Shown: positions 36,008 to 44,919, counted from the first letter of the stretch. The stretch is 64,000 nucleotides of DNA from JBKECF01 sp047974375 (GCA_047974375.1 JBKECF010000054.1:186001-250000); one strand, 5' to 3'. Translations and numbers: made by a program. Notes: a model not told the origin generated them from the sequence alone.

Positions 36008-36327
36008 TTAATTCCTCTTTTCTTTTGAATTTATATGTTTTTTTTTGTGGATAAAACAACATTTATATTGTTTTATCCACAAAATATGTGAAAAATTATG
36101 TTTAATAATGGTAGTCGTGTTTAAAATGTTATATTGAAATTTAATAAATAATAATATAATATTTGTAAAAAATATATATTGAAAATATATATTTAATACT
36201 ATAAACTAAAATTACAAAATTTTCAACAATTTATTTTGAGATATAAGTGTTATTATATGCATAAATCTTTTTGTTGATTTAAATGTGGATTTGTGTTGAA
36301 TTTTAAATACAGTAGGAGGTAACTCTA
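36008..36327. promoter_or_regulatory. Divergent promoter region of mtaD and the DeoR-type gene
   Basis: A 320-bp, very AT-rich interval between divergent genes. It contains the 40-bp dyad described separately and several TATAAT-like strings but no riboswitch that I recognise. It is the natural place for control by the adjacent DeoR-type repressor. Confidence 0.5.
36044..36083. promoter_or_regulatory. Perfect 16-bp dyad holding two inverted DnaA-box sequences
   Basis: TTTGTGGATAAAACAA (36044-36059) is the exact inverse of TTGTTTTATCCACAAA (36068-36083), with an 8-bp spacer. Each arm contains TTATCCACA, the consensus DnaA box, on opposite strands. On the minus strand the dyad is followed by A-rich rather than T-rich sequence, so it is not a terminator for mtaD. 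An operator for the neighbouring DeoR-type repressor is the simplest reading. Confidence 0.6.
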
Positions 36328-37101
36328 ATGATTAGCAGCAGATTAGATTATATAACGAATTTATTGGTTACAAAAAAATATATAACTGTGGAAGAAGTCA
36401 GTCAACATTTTGAAATAAGCGGAGAAACTGTGCGGCGGGATTTTAAATTGTTGGAACAGCGGTCAATACTAAAACGAACTCATGGGGGAGCATACTTAGA
36501 AGGCTCAATTGTTAGCGATGTAGGAATAGAAGTACGTAAGAATATGCTTAAGGAAAATAAAGAAGAAATAGCTAAATTATGTTGCGATTTTATTTCGCCA
36601 GAGGATACTATATTTTTAGATAATTCTACTACTTCATTTGAGGTAGCTAAAAAAATTACCCACTTACCTGTTACAGTGGTTACATTTTCTTTATTAATTA
36701 CTCAATTTTTATCTAATTACAAAAATGTACGCATAGTTTCCACTGGCGGAACTTTAGATACAGTAAATATGTGTTTTATTGGGAAAATGGCCATTGATAA
36801 TATAAGTAGTGTTTATACTAGAAGGGGTTTTATATCCTGTAGATCAATTTCCGATAAGTACGGCATAATGGATTCCAACGAACAAGTAGCACAAATACGC
36901 TCTGCAGGTATAAAAAACTCCTATTCCAAATACTTAATTGCTGACCATACGAAATTTTCAAATACAGCACTTTATAAAATTGCTGATTTAGGTGATTTTG
37001 ACTATATAATTACTGACCAAAGGCCAAATGCTGAATGGTTGGAGGTTTTAGACAATAGGGGGATAAAATTAGTTTATAGCGATGACGTTAAAAAAAGTTA
37101 A
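36328..37101 (+). CDS. DeoR/GlpR-family transcriptional regulator
   Basis: A 257-residue repressor with an N-terminal winged helix (MISSRLDYITNLLVTKKYITVEEVSQHFEISGETVRRDFKLLEQ...LKRTHGGA) and a C-terminal sugar-phosphate-isomerase-like sensor domain (STGGTLDTVNMCFIG, LIADHTKFSNTALYKIADLGDFDYIITD). Members bind phosphorylated sugars as inducers; here a 5-deoxy- or methylthio-ribose phosphate would fit. GTAGGAGG precedes the ATG. It overlaps the converging acetyltransferase gene by 4 bp. Confidence 0.93.
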   Translation: MISSRLDYITNLLVTKKYITVEEVSQHFEISGETVRRDFKLLEQRSILKRTHGGAYLEGSIVSDVGIEVRKNMLKENKEEIAKLCCDFISPEDTIFLDNSTTSFEVAKKITHLPVTVVTFSLLITQFLSNYKNVRIVSTGGTLDTVNMCFIGKMAIDNISSVYTRRGFISCRSISDKYGIMDSNEQVAQIRSAGIKNSYSKYLIADHTKFSNTALYKIADLGDFDYIITDQRPNAEWLEVLDNRGIKLVYSDDVKKS

Positions 37102-37826
37102 TTAATATAAAACCATAGCATTTTTTCTTCACACAAATAACACCCTAATTTAGTAAGCCATTTATAAGATGCGTTATTGTTTTCCATTACAAATAAAATT
37201 GGTAAATTATTATGACTAAAGGATTTTATCATTTTTTCGTACATGATATCGGCTAGGCCACTACTTCTATACTCAGGAGAAACATATACTGGGCCTAGTT
37301 CTGCATCACTATGTGTAAGAAAAAAACCAATAGGTTCTTTATTATTGTTACAAGCAATAACATATGGATTTTTTCTTGTTCGCCTTAGTATAAAATCAAT
37401 GGTTAATTCAGGGTGCTTATAAACACTTACCATCCATTTAGCGAAATCTTTTGTAATTTCCATAAATGCTATATCACTAGTATATTTTATTTTTTTAGTA
37501 ATGTTTTGGGGGATCATTTGGTAACATGACACAAAGTCAATCTTACTATTTAATCTTAGAAGGGATTTTCGTACATCACAGCCGTTATTTACCAAAGATA
37601 ACTCCATACCGTTTTCACTTTGTACTTCAGAAAATAAATCCAAAAAATTTTGGGCATTGTATGTAGTATATAAATACTTGTTATATTCTTTATCCCATAG
37701 ACATACACAATTATCTTTTATATATATTTTACCTATGGCATTTTGATTAAGACGTAAAATAGAATATTTATTTTGATTAATATTTCTGTTTAAAATTTCT
37801 TTGGCTTTTATTATATTTTTATTCAT
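37098..37826 (-). CDS. GNAT-family N-acetyltransferase
   Basis: A 242-residue protein whose C-terminal half is a GNAT domain: PIGFFLTHSDAELGPVYVSPEYRSSGLADIMYEKMI (acetyl-CoA pyrophosphate loop) and LFVMENNNASYKWLTKLGCY. The N-terminal half (about 1-110) is an unassigned domain. It faces away from the salvage operon and shares its upstream region with it, so both could be controlled together. The substrate is unknown. Confidence 0.8.
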   Translation of the reverse strand: MNKNIIKAKEILNRNINQNKYSILRLNQNAIGKIYIKDNCVCLWDKEYNKYLYTTYNAQNFLDLFSEVQSENGMELSLVNNGCDVRKSLLRLNSKIDFVSCYQMIPQNITKKIKYTSDIAFMEITKDFAKWMVSVYKHPELTIDFILRRTRKNPYVIACNNNKEPIGFFLTHSDAELGPVYVSPEYRSSGLADIMYEKMIKSFSHNNLPILFVMENNNASYKWLTKLGCYLCEEKMLWFYIN

Positions 37827-37905
37827 GACACACCTACCTTAAATATTTTTTTCATTATATTTGATACTACCTGCGTTGTAAAGTTTTATTAGAAAGGAGT
37901 TTTAT

Positions 37906-38940
37906 ATGAAAAGACAAGATGATGATATGGCGTTTTTGTTAAAATACGAGAATGTAGCTTGGTACGATAAAGGCAGTGTAAGAATTCTGGATAGACGAGT
38001 CTATCCCTATAAAAAAGAATTTGTTACTTGTAAAAAACATACCGAGGTAGCTAAAGCTATAAAAGATATGGTAACACAAAGCGGAGGACCTTATACAGCA
38101 GCTGCCATGGGTATGGCTTTGGCTGGATATGAATGTAAAAACAAAACTAAATCAGAACAAATTAGTTTTTTAGAAGAAGCTGCATATCTATTATCTCATG
38201 CAAGACCAACAACAAGTGCAAAAATGCAAGTCATTACAAATACATCTTTAGAATTAGCGAAAAAATCTTTAGAAGAAGGAAAATGTCCTATAGACAGTAT
38301 GTTTAACTATGCTTATAGCTCTTTAGAGGAGCGTTATAAATCCTATAAAGATGTGGCATATCATCTAGTGAAACATTTTCCGGAAAATGGAACAGTTATG
38401 ACTATGTGTTTTGCAGAAACGATAATAGGAACAATGCTTTTAGAATGTAAAAAAAGAAATAAGACTCCACGTTTTATTTGTCCAGAAACAAGACCATACT
38501 TACAAGGTTCTAGGTTAACGGCTAGTTGTATATCCGATATGGATTTTGATGTGAGAGTCATTTGCGATAATATGCCGGCGTATATAATGGGTAGGGAAAA
38601 TGTAGATGTTTTCACTTCTGCGGCGGATGTTATAACTATGGATGGCTATGTGGTAAATAAAGTTGGTACTTTTCAAATAGCATTGGCTGCTCAGTATCAT
38701 CAAATCCCCTATTTTGTTACTGGTTCACCAAATAAATCCCACCCAGATATTAAAAGTGTAAACATTGAGGAACGAGATCACACACAAGTTACAAATATAT
38801 TTGGTACATCTGTAGTCAAAAAAAAAGTTAATGCATTTTATCCGGCTTTTGATATCGTGCCACCTAAATTTTGTAATGGAGTAGTTACACAGAAAGGCTT
38901 ATATTCAAATTTCGAGCTAGAGAAATATTATGAAGAATAA
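37906..38940 (+). CDS. MtnA-like aldose-1-phosphate isomerase (eIF2B/MtnA family)
   Basis: A 344-residue protein related to 5-methylthioribose-1-phosphate isomerase, the 5-deoxyribose-1-phosphate isomerase DrdI and ribose-1,5-bisphosphate isomerase. The family Cys (TVMTMCFAE, Cys168) and Asp (SAADVITMDGYVVNKVGTF, Asp241) that catalyse isomerisation are present, with PETRPYLQGSRLTA for substrate binding. MtnA normally has CNxG after the Cys; CFAE here marks a different subgroup. It is the first gene of a plus-strand operon with MFS, phosphorylase, BMP/ABC importer and aldolase, so it is placed between the phosphorylase and the aldolase in a DHAP shunt. Confidence 0.82.
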   Translation: MKRQDDDMAFLLKYENVAWYDKGSVRILDRRVYPYKKEFVTCKKHTEVAKAIKDMVTQSGGPYTAAAMGMALAGYECKNKTKSEQISFLEEAAYLLSHARPTTSAKMQVITNTSLELAKKSLEEGKCPIDSMFNYAYSSLEERYKSYKDVAYHLVKHFPENGTVMTMCFAETIIGTMLLECKKRNKTPRFICPETRPYLQGSRLTASCISDMDFDVRVICDNMPAYIMGRENVDVFTSAADVITMDGYVVNKVGTFQIALAAQYHQIPYFVTGSPNKSHPDIKSVNIEERDHTQVTNIFGTSVVKKKVNAFYPAFDIVPPKFCNGVVTQKGLYSNFELEKYYEE

Positions 38941-40144
38941 TACAAAATTTTCACTACTACAAATTAGATATATTATTTTAGGTTTTTTATTAATGTTATT
39001 TAGCGGGTTAGTTAATGCTTGGAGTATATTTGCAGAGCCTATAGAGATGGATTTAAATATTATGCGTAAAGATACAAGCTGGGTTTTTGCCATATCAATG
39101 AGTGTGTCTATATTAGGGCAATTTTTGTCTAGTAATCTAAATAAAGTTATAAGCAATAAATATATTTATTGCTTAATTGCTTTATTTTCAGTTGTTGGAT
39201 TTTATGGAACATCTGTATCCAACAATATTTATAGCATTTATATTTTCTATGGTGTTTTTGCCGGCCTTACCATAGGTATGATATATAATTTATGTATGAG
39301 TACTTTATTGCCCTTTTTTAATGACAACGCAAATTTCGTTATTGGTATTTTATTAATGGGTTTTGGTATTGGCCCATTGCTTTTAGGTACACCATTGTCT
39401 TATAGTATTAACTATTTAGGGTGGCGTAAATCATTTGTAATTTTATGTGTTTTATATCTTTTATTACTTTTAAACTCTGCAATTTTTTTACCGTCTTATA
39501 CAAATAATAAAAGATATGTTGAAACTTACACGCAAGTGGGCGTGACTACGGAAAAAATGTTAAAAGACAAATATTATTGGATTTTCTTTTTATCTAGCAT
39601 AACTATTGCTTGCACTATATTAACTTTAGTAGGGCATTCTTCTTTAATATCTTCGGATTTAGGACTAACTTATAAATCATCAACTTTAATGACAGGAATT
39701 TTGGCAATTTCAAGTGGAGGGGCAAGACCATTTTTTGGAAGCCTAGCAGATAAGTGTAATTGTAATGTACAACGAAATTTTTTGAGTTTTTTTTCAATTT
39801 TAGGTAGTGTTTTTTTATACTTAGGTTATAAGTTTAATTTATTACCTTTAATGATAGTTGCCTATATTTTAATAGGCTTGGCAAATGCCTGCAGTGCTGT
39901 CTACGTTTGTGCTTTTTTAACACATAATTATGGAAATAAATATTTTGGCGTAAATATGGCTTTTACAAACATCTATATGATTTTAGGCTCAATATTCGCA
40001 GCAACAGCAGGAGCTATTAAACAATATACAGGATACTACACCTTTGCCATCGTGCTAATGGTTACATCTTCATTAATAACAGGAATTTTAAATATAATAT
40101 TAAATAAAAAAAATAGGAGGTCATATGTTAAAACAAAATTTTGA
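38930..40144 (+). CDS. MFS transporter (oxalate/formate antiporter-like)
   Basis: A 404-residue membrane protein with about 12 TM helices. The region MLFSGLVNAWSIFAEPIEMDL with TSWVFAISMSVSILGQF resembles the OFA branch of the major facilitator superfamily. It overlaps the isomerase gene by 11 bp and the phosphorylase by 20 bp, so it belongs to the salvage operon. It could export a pathway end product (for example an aldehyde-derived alcohol or acid, or a free base) or import a substrate; sequence does not decide. Confidence 0.85.
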   Translation: MKNNTKFSLLQIRYIILGFLLMLFSGLVNAWSIFAEPIEMDLNIMRKDTSWVFAISMSVSILGQFLSSNLNKVISNKYIYCLIALFSVVGFYGTSVSNNIYSIYIFYGVFAGLTIGMIYNLCMSTLLPFFNDNANFVIGILLMGFGIGPLLLGTPLSYSINYLGWRKSFVILCVLYLLLLLNSAIFLPSYTNNKRYVETYTQVGVTTEKMLKDKYYWIFFLSSITIACTILTLVGHSSLISSDLGLTYKSSTLMTGILAISSGGARPFFGSLADKCNCNVQRNFLSFFSILGSVFLYLGYKFNLLPLMIVAYILIGLANACSAVYVCAFLTHNYGNKYFGVNMAFTNIYMILGSIFAATAGAIKQYTGYYTFAIVLMVTSSLITGILNIILNKKNRRSYVKTKF

Positions 40145-40955
40145 CAAAGATTATTATCAAAAATCAGCAGACTATATATTAAATAGAGTTGAATCAAGGC
40201 CCAAAGTTGCAATAATTTTAGGCAGTTGTTTAGGGGGTATGGCAAGTTTAATAGAAAATCCAATAGTAATAAAATATAGTGATATACCTAATTTTCTTCT
40301 TTCAACGGTAGATTCTCATGCTGGGGAATTGATTTTTGGAAGAATATCTAACTGCGATGTTGTGTGTTTGTCTGGGCGTTTCCATTATTATGAGGGTTAT
40401 GATTTTGAAGAGCTATCCATACCTGTTAGAGTATTAAGTTTGCTGGGAGTTAAAACACTAATAGTTTCAAATGCTGTAGGAGGAATAAACGAGAGTTATA
40501 TTCCAGGGGATATAATGTTAATAAAGGACCATATAAAACTATATGGAGCAAGTCCTATGCGTGGCAAAAATATTGATGAATTTGGAAAAAGATTTTTTGA
40601 TACTACAGATATGTACACAAAAGAATTGCAAAAGTTAGCCGTAAATGCTGCTAAAGAATCAAATATAGATTTAAAGGAAGGAGTTTATTTTTATTATCCT
40701 GGACCACAATTTGAATCTCCAGCTGAAATAAGAGCTTTTAGAATTCTTGGAGGTGATGTTGTAGGAATGTCCACAGTAACAGAGGCAATAAGTGCAGCCC
40801 ATTGTGGTATGAAAGTTTTAGGATTATCTTTAGTAGTTAATATGGCGGCAGGTATAACTGGACCTGTCACAACGGAAGAAGTTGACGAGACTGCAAAAAA
40901 AGCATCAGGTAAATTTCAAAAATTAGTAATGGAAATTATTAAAAACATAAATTAG
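40125..40955 (+). CDS. Purine nucleoside phosphorylase, trimeric type, altered 5'-pocket
   Basis: A 276-residue phosphorylase of the PNP/MTAP family. It shows GSCLGG, SGRFHYYEGYD, SNAVGGINESYIPGDIMLI, GPQFESPAEI (Glu197), GMSTVTEAI and NMAAGI (Asn239). Asn at this position indicates 6-oxopurine specificity. Family PNPs then have LSHEEV, whose His (His257 in the human enzyme) contacts the ribose 5'-OH; here the segment reads VTTEEV, with Thr250 in that place and the loop one residue shorter. This suggests 5'-deoxy or 5'-alkylthio inosines as substrates. AGGAGG precedes the ATG. Confidence 0.9.
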   Translation: MLKQNFDKDYYQKSADYILNRVESRPKVAIILGSCLGGMASLIENPIVIKYSDIPNFLLSTVDSHAGELIFGRISNCDVVCLSGRFHYYEGYDFEELSIPVRVLSLLGVKTLIVSNAVGGINESYIPGDIMLIKDHIKLYGASPMRGKNIDEFGKRFFDTTDMYTKELQKLAVNAAKESNIDLKEGVYFYYPGPQFESPAEIRAFRILGGDVVGMSTVTEAISAAHCGMKVLGLSLVVNMAAGITGPVTTEEVDETAKKASGKFQKLVMEIIKNIN

Positions 40956-40964
40956 GAGGTATGT

Positions 40965-42056
40965 ATGAATAAAAGAAAAATGAAAATTGTATTAGCAATA
41001 TTTGTAGTATCAATAATATTGGCGTCTTGTGCCAATTCTCCGGCTAGTAATTTTAGTAGTAAGGTAGAAGAAAGTAACACCAGTACAAAGGAAGATGGAA
41101 GTAGTAAACTAGGAGAGGGGAAGACTGTGGCCTTAGTCTGTGATGAGGCAGGAACCCAAGTTTTTATACTATCTATGATAGATGGTTTAAATGAAACTGC
41201 TGAAACCTATGGATTTACTCCTATTATTGCAGAATGTGGAGATAGTGCAGCCTATGAAGATAACATAAACGCATTAATACAAGAGGGAACAGATTTAATT
41301 ATAGTAGGTGGATGGCAAGGTGTTGATGCCTTAAATAAAGGGGCTACACAATTTCCAGATGCAGCAGATTATGCAATTATAGATTCAACTATAGAGGCGG
41401 AAAATGTAAAATCAATATCATATCGTGAGCAAGAGGGAGCTTTTTTAATTGGTATGATGGGTGCATATGTAGCTGATGAAAATGAAAATACTTTTGGGGC
41501 TATACATGTAAATCAGGGGCCAGGTTCTTGGAAATGGCGTTATGGATACATGGAGGGGGTTAAGTCGGTTTATCCAGATGCAGAATTTATATTTAACTAT
41601 ACAGGTAATTTTAACGATCCAGCAAAAGCAAAGGAATATGCTTTATTACAAGCAGAACAAGGATGTAGCTTTATAAATGGTGCGTCAGCTGGTGGAGATA
41701 TTGGCGTTTTTGAGGCAGCTTTAGAAAAAGGATTTTACACATCTGGACAAGATGAGGACCTAACGAATCCTGAAAATCCATACATTATATCGAGCCAAAT
41801 AAAAGATACCAATGTAACTATTAAATATCTATTAGAAAAGTACTTTACGGAAGACTGGAATGGTGAAGATGAAGTTTGGGGTTTAGAAGAAGGAACAATT
41901 GGTGCGGTATATGCTACTCATAACAGCGATAATCCTATGAGCGACCGACTAAGTGAAGAAGAATTAAATAAGGTTAAAGAAGCTGTTGAAGATATACGTT
42001 CAGGTAAAATTGATTTGACGCAAATGCCTGAGGAAGAAAATTATGAAAATCAGTAA
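40965..42056 (+). CDS. BMP-family nucleoside-binding lipoprotein
   Basis: A 363-residue lipoprotein with lipobox ILASC (Cys about 22), a Ser/Thr-rich linker and a BMP/PnrA fold (TVALVCDEAGTQVFILSMIDGLNETAE, DLIIVGGWQGVDALNKGATQFPD, GAFLIGMMGAYVA, INGASAGGDIGVFEAA). BMP proteins bind purine nucleosides for ABC uptake. AGGAGG lies before the ATG, 9 bases after the phosphorylase stop. Repeat copy C begins at the base after its stop codon and separates it from the ATPase gene. Confidence 0.92.
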   Translation: MNKRKMKIVLAIFVVSIILASCANSPASNFSSKVEESNTSTKEDGSSKLGEGKTVALVCDEAGTQVFILSMIDGLNETAETYGFTPIIAECGDSAAYEDNINALIQEGTDLIIVGGWQGVDALNKGATQFPDAADYAIIDSTIEAENVKSISYREQEGAFLIGMMGAYVADENENTFGAIHVNQGPGSWKWRYGYMEGVKSVYPDAEFIFNYTGNFNDPAKAKEYALLQAEQGCSFINGASAGGDIGVFEAALEKGFYTSGQDEDLTNPENPYIISSQIKDTNVTIKYLLEKYFTEDWNGEDEVWGLEEGTIGAVYATHNSDNPMSDRLSEEELNKVKEAVEDIRSGKIDLTQMPEEENYENQ

Positions 42057-42292
42057 GTCAATAGACCTATCCGTCAGTGGTGGCTTGTACCCCCACTGAG
42101 TGGCGAATTCGACCGCATAACCGAGCAGAAAGCAAAGCTTTCGACCAGACAATGCGTAGCATTTGGTTTTTGTGAAACAAAAATTCAGAGTAAAACAGCA
42201 ATGAACAGCTGCCAAACACACAGTGTTTGGTATTGCCGAAAGCAAAATTTAGATGCAAGCATTGAGGTATGGGTCTAATTCTTACCGATAAA
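42057..42292 (+). repeat. Dispersed modular hairpin element, copy C
   Basis: The longest copy. It starts immediately after the BMP gene stop codon. The left core has GTCAATAGAC and the CAGTGGTGG / CCCCCACTG hairpin (one mismatch). The centre holds GAAAGC-aaa-GCTTTC (42128-42142), AATGC-gta-GCATT (42151-42163), TTTTTGT-gaa-ACAAAAA (42167-42183) and CCAAACAC-aca-GTGTTTGG (42212-42230, nested inside GCAAT/ATTGC). The right core ends CTTACCGATAAA. It lies inside the transporter operon and must be in its transcript if the operon is continuous. Confidence 0.85.
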
Positions 42293-42323
42293 TTTGTTTC
42301 TTAAAAGAAGAATTGAGGTGACT

Positions 42324-43856
42324 ATGTTACTAGAAATGAGGAATATCACTAAAAGATATCCCAATGGTGTACTTGCCAATGATAATATGAATATAAATTT
42401 AGAACGAGGAGAGGTTTTAGCAGTTATAGGTGAAAATGGCGCTGGTAAATCAACTATTATGAAAATTCTTTATGGTTTGGAAAGACCTACTGGTGGAGAG
42501 ATATATATTAATGGCAAAAAACAAAATTTTAAAAATCCTCAAAATGCAATGGCTGCTGGTATAGGAATGGTGCAACAAAATTTTATGTTACTACCTATAT
42601 TTACTGTTGCGGAGAATGTAGTGTTTGGTAATGAACCTTGTAAAAGACGAATTTTTTTTAATAGAAAAAAAGCTAAAAAAGAAGTAAGTAACATAAGCGA
42701 AAAGTATGGTCTTAAAATAGATGTTGATTTAATTGTGAAAGACTGCCCAGTGGGATTGCAACAACGTTGTGAAATCTTAAAGGTACTTTATCAAAATTCA
42801 GACATAATAATTTTTGATGAGCCAACTGCAGTATTAACTCCACAGGAAGTAGAGGGGCTTTTATATACATTAAAAAGTTTAAGTGAACTTGGTAAAAGTA
42901 TTATTCTTATTACTCATAAGCTAAATGAAGTTATGGCAATTTCTCATAGATGTGTAGTAATGCGTCAGGGCAAGCATATAGCAACTTTAAATACATCGGA
43001 TACAAATGTCAAAGAACTATCTTCTTTAATGGTAGGACGTGAAGTGGCAGATAATGAAATTCCATATGTAAAAAAGGGGAAAGAAGTTTTAAGTGTTAGG
43101 GAATTATCTTATACCACAAATGATGGCCACAGAATATTAAAAAACTGTTCTTTAAAAGTAAATGGTGGGGAAATTGTAGGTATAGCTGGGATTTCAGGAA
43201 ATGGTCAAAGTGAATTATTACATTCTATATCAGGTATGTTAAAGCCTACTAATGGAGAAATATTTTTAAATTCTCGTAAAATAAATGGACTTACGCCAAA
43301 AGAAATTAGGGATGTAGGTTTAAGTTACGTACCTGAGGATAGAAATACAATAGGTGCTGCCCTTGAAGCGAATTTGTGTGAAACAATGCTAATGACCCAT
43401 CAGTATGAAAAGGACTTAAATAGCAATGGTGTACTAAATTATAAAATTGCTGAAAAATACTTTAATAAATTATTGGAAGAGTATGGCGTAAAATATTCTT
43501 CTCTAAAACAAAAATCTAGGGAGCTGTCCGGTGGAAATTTACAGAAATTAATTGTAGCAAGAGAAGTAAGTCATAATTCGCAGTTGCTTATAGTTTCTGA
43601 GCCAACACGTGGAGTTGATTTAGGTGCCATGGAATTTATACATAAAAAAATCATTGAAGAGCGTCAAAAAAATGTAGCAATACTTTTGGTTTCATCTGAT
43701 TTAACAGAGCTTTTAAAACTTTCCGACAGAGTCTATGTAATGTATGATGGAAAGATTGTAGGGGAGTTGCCAAGGGACAAGGCTAATAGTCAAGACTTGG
43801 GAATGCTAATGATGGGAGGTGAACCAGATGACCTATTCAAGAAAAATGAAGAGTAA
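42324..43856 (+). CDS. Nucleoside ABC importer ATPase with two ATPase domains
   Basis: A 510-residue ATPase with two nucleotide-binding domains, as in BMP-type nucleoside (NupO/YufO-like) and ribose importers. The first domain has GENGAGKST, a poorly conserved signature (CPVGLQQRCEILK) and IIIFDEPTAVLTPQE. The second has GISGNGQSE in place of a normal Walker A, RELSGGNLQKLIVARE and LIVSEPTRGVDLG. These asymmetries are typical of the family. The start at 42324 follows GAGGTGACT; the frame open from 42294 begins just past the repeat element and has no ribosome site. Confidence 0.93.
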   Translation: MLLEMRNITKRYPNGVLANDNMNINLERGEVLAVIGENGAGKSTIMKILYGLERPTGGEIYINGKKQNFKNPQNAMAAGIGMVQQNFMLLPIFTVAENVVFGNEPCKRRIFFNRKKAKKEVSNISEKYGLKIDVDLIVKDCPVGLQQRCEILKVLYQNSDIIIFDEPTAVLTPQEVEGLLYTLKSLSELGKSIILITHKLNEVMAISHRCVVMRQGKHIATLNTSDTNVKELSSLMVGREVADNEIPYVKKGKEVLSVRELSYTTNDGHRILKNCSLKVNGGEIVGIAGISGNGQSELLHSISGMLKPTNGEIFLNSRKINGLTPKEIRDVGLSYVPEDRNTIGAALEANLCETMLMTHQYEKDLNSNGVLNYKIAEKYFNKLLEEYGVKYSSLKQKSRELSGGNLQKLIVAREVSHNSQLLIVSEPTRGVDLGAMEFIHKKIIEERQKNVAILLVSSDLTELLKLSDRVYVMYDGKIVGELPRDKANSQDLGMLMMGGEPDDLFKKNEE

Positions 43857-44919
43857 AATATTTTTCGTGAAAAATGTAATTTTTGGCCCTTTAGTAGCGA
43901 TAATATTAGGGCTTATAGTTGGGGCTTTGGTTATTGTTTTAGCCGGTGAAAATCCTGTATTTGTGTACAAGGAAATGTTTTCAAAATCATTTTTTACTTT
44001 ATATTATTTAATGCAAACCCTTACACGATCTACCCCGGTAATTGTTTGTTCCTTGGCTACAATTGTTGCTTGGCGTGCAGGATACATAAATTTAGGTATA
44101 GAAGGTCAAATGATTTGTGGTTCTCTTGTAGCTACTTTAACGGCAATATATTTACCTGGGCCGCCATTTTTAGTTTTAGTATTTAGTATAGTTTTTGGAA
44201 TGACGGCAGGTGCTGCCATGGCAATTTTTGCGGCTTTTATAAATGACCGTTTTAATGTATCCATAGTAATATCGACTCTTATGATGAACTATATTGCTAC
44301 CTTTATTACATCGTATTTTGTTACATTCCCCTTTAGAGATGATGCTAATGAATTAGCTATACAATCAAAAGAAATAGGCGTGGAATTACAACTACAAAAA
44401 ATTTCTCAAGTTAGTACATTTAATATTGGTTTTTTCATAGTCATATTTTTGGTATTGTCTGTAGTGTACATTATAAATAAAACTAACTTTGGATATGAAT
44501 CTAAAATGACTGGTTTAAATCCTGTTTTTGCACAGTATGGTGGAGTTAAGCACCGTAAAGTTATGTACAGTACTATGGCTTTAAGTGGGGCTATGGCATC
44601 CATTGCAGGTGTGTTGGAAATTTTTGGGGTGAAGTATCGTTTTATAGATGGAATGTTTACAACTACTTCCTATGCTTGGACAGGTCTTATGTCTTCGCTT
44701 ATTTCAGCATTAAATCCAATTGGTGCATTTTTTACATCGATTTTTTTATCTGGATTACAAGTTGGTGGGCAGGCTATACAACGTACAACTGGCATTCCTT
44801 TACAGGTGTCAACTTTAATTCAGGCTACAATTACTTTATTTGTTTCTGTAAAAATATTTGAACAATATCAACAATTTAAGAAGAAGTCTGATGATGCAGA
44901 AAAGGCAGGTGAATTATAA
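43828..44919 (+). CDS. Nucleoside ABC importer permease (first)
   Basis: A permease of about 363 residues of the BPD_transp_2 type with 8-10 TM helices (ATIVAWRAGYINLGIEGQMICGS is the hallmark of nucleoside permeases such as YufP). GGGAGG precedes the ATG at 43828 by about 8 bases, so this start is used instead of GTG 43819; the gene overlaps the ATPase end by 29 bp. Confidence 0.93.
   Translation: MTYSRKMKSKIFFVKNVIFGPLVAIILGLIVGALVIVLAGENPVFVYKEMFSKSFFTLYYLMQTLTRSTPVIVCSLATIVAWRAGYINLGIEGQMICGSLVATLTAIYLPGPPFLVLVFSIVFGMTAGAAMAIFAAFINDRFNVSIVISTLMMNYIATFITSYFVTFPFRDDANELAIQSKEIGVELQLQKISQVSTFNIGFFIVIFLVLSVVYIINKTNFGYESKMTGLNPVFAQYGGVKHRKVMYSTMALSGAMASIAGVLEIFGVKYRFIDGMFTTTSYAWTGLMSSLISALNPIGAFFTSIFLSGLQVGGQAIQRTTGIPLQVSTLIQATITLFVSVKIFEQYQQFKKKSDDAEKAGEL

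Noticed and set aside
36044..36083. Replication origin suggested by two DnaA boxes
   Set aside because: Only two boxes are present, with no dnaA, dnaN or further box cluster; a regulatory dyad is more likely.
42000..42258. Minus-strand frames of 63-81 codons across repeat copy C
   Set aside because: They follow the repeat and the antisense of the BMP gene, have no ribosome site and no counterpart in the other copies.
42057..42292. Alternative pairing of the left-core CCCCCAC with the right-core GTGGGGG as a riboswitch-like switch
   Set aside because: It works for B and D, but copies A (ACCTTCAC with GGTTGGGG) and C (right core GGTATGGG) do not keep complementarity, so the long-range pairing is not supported.
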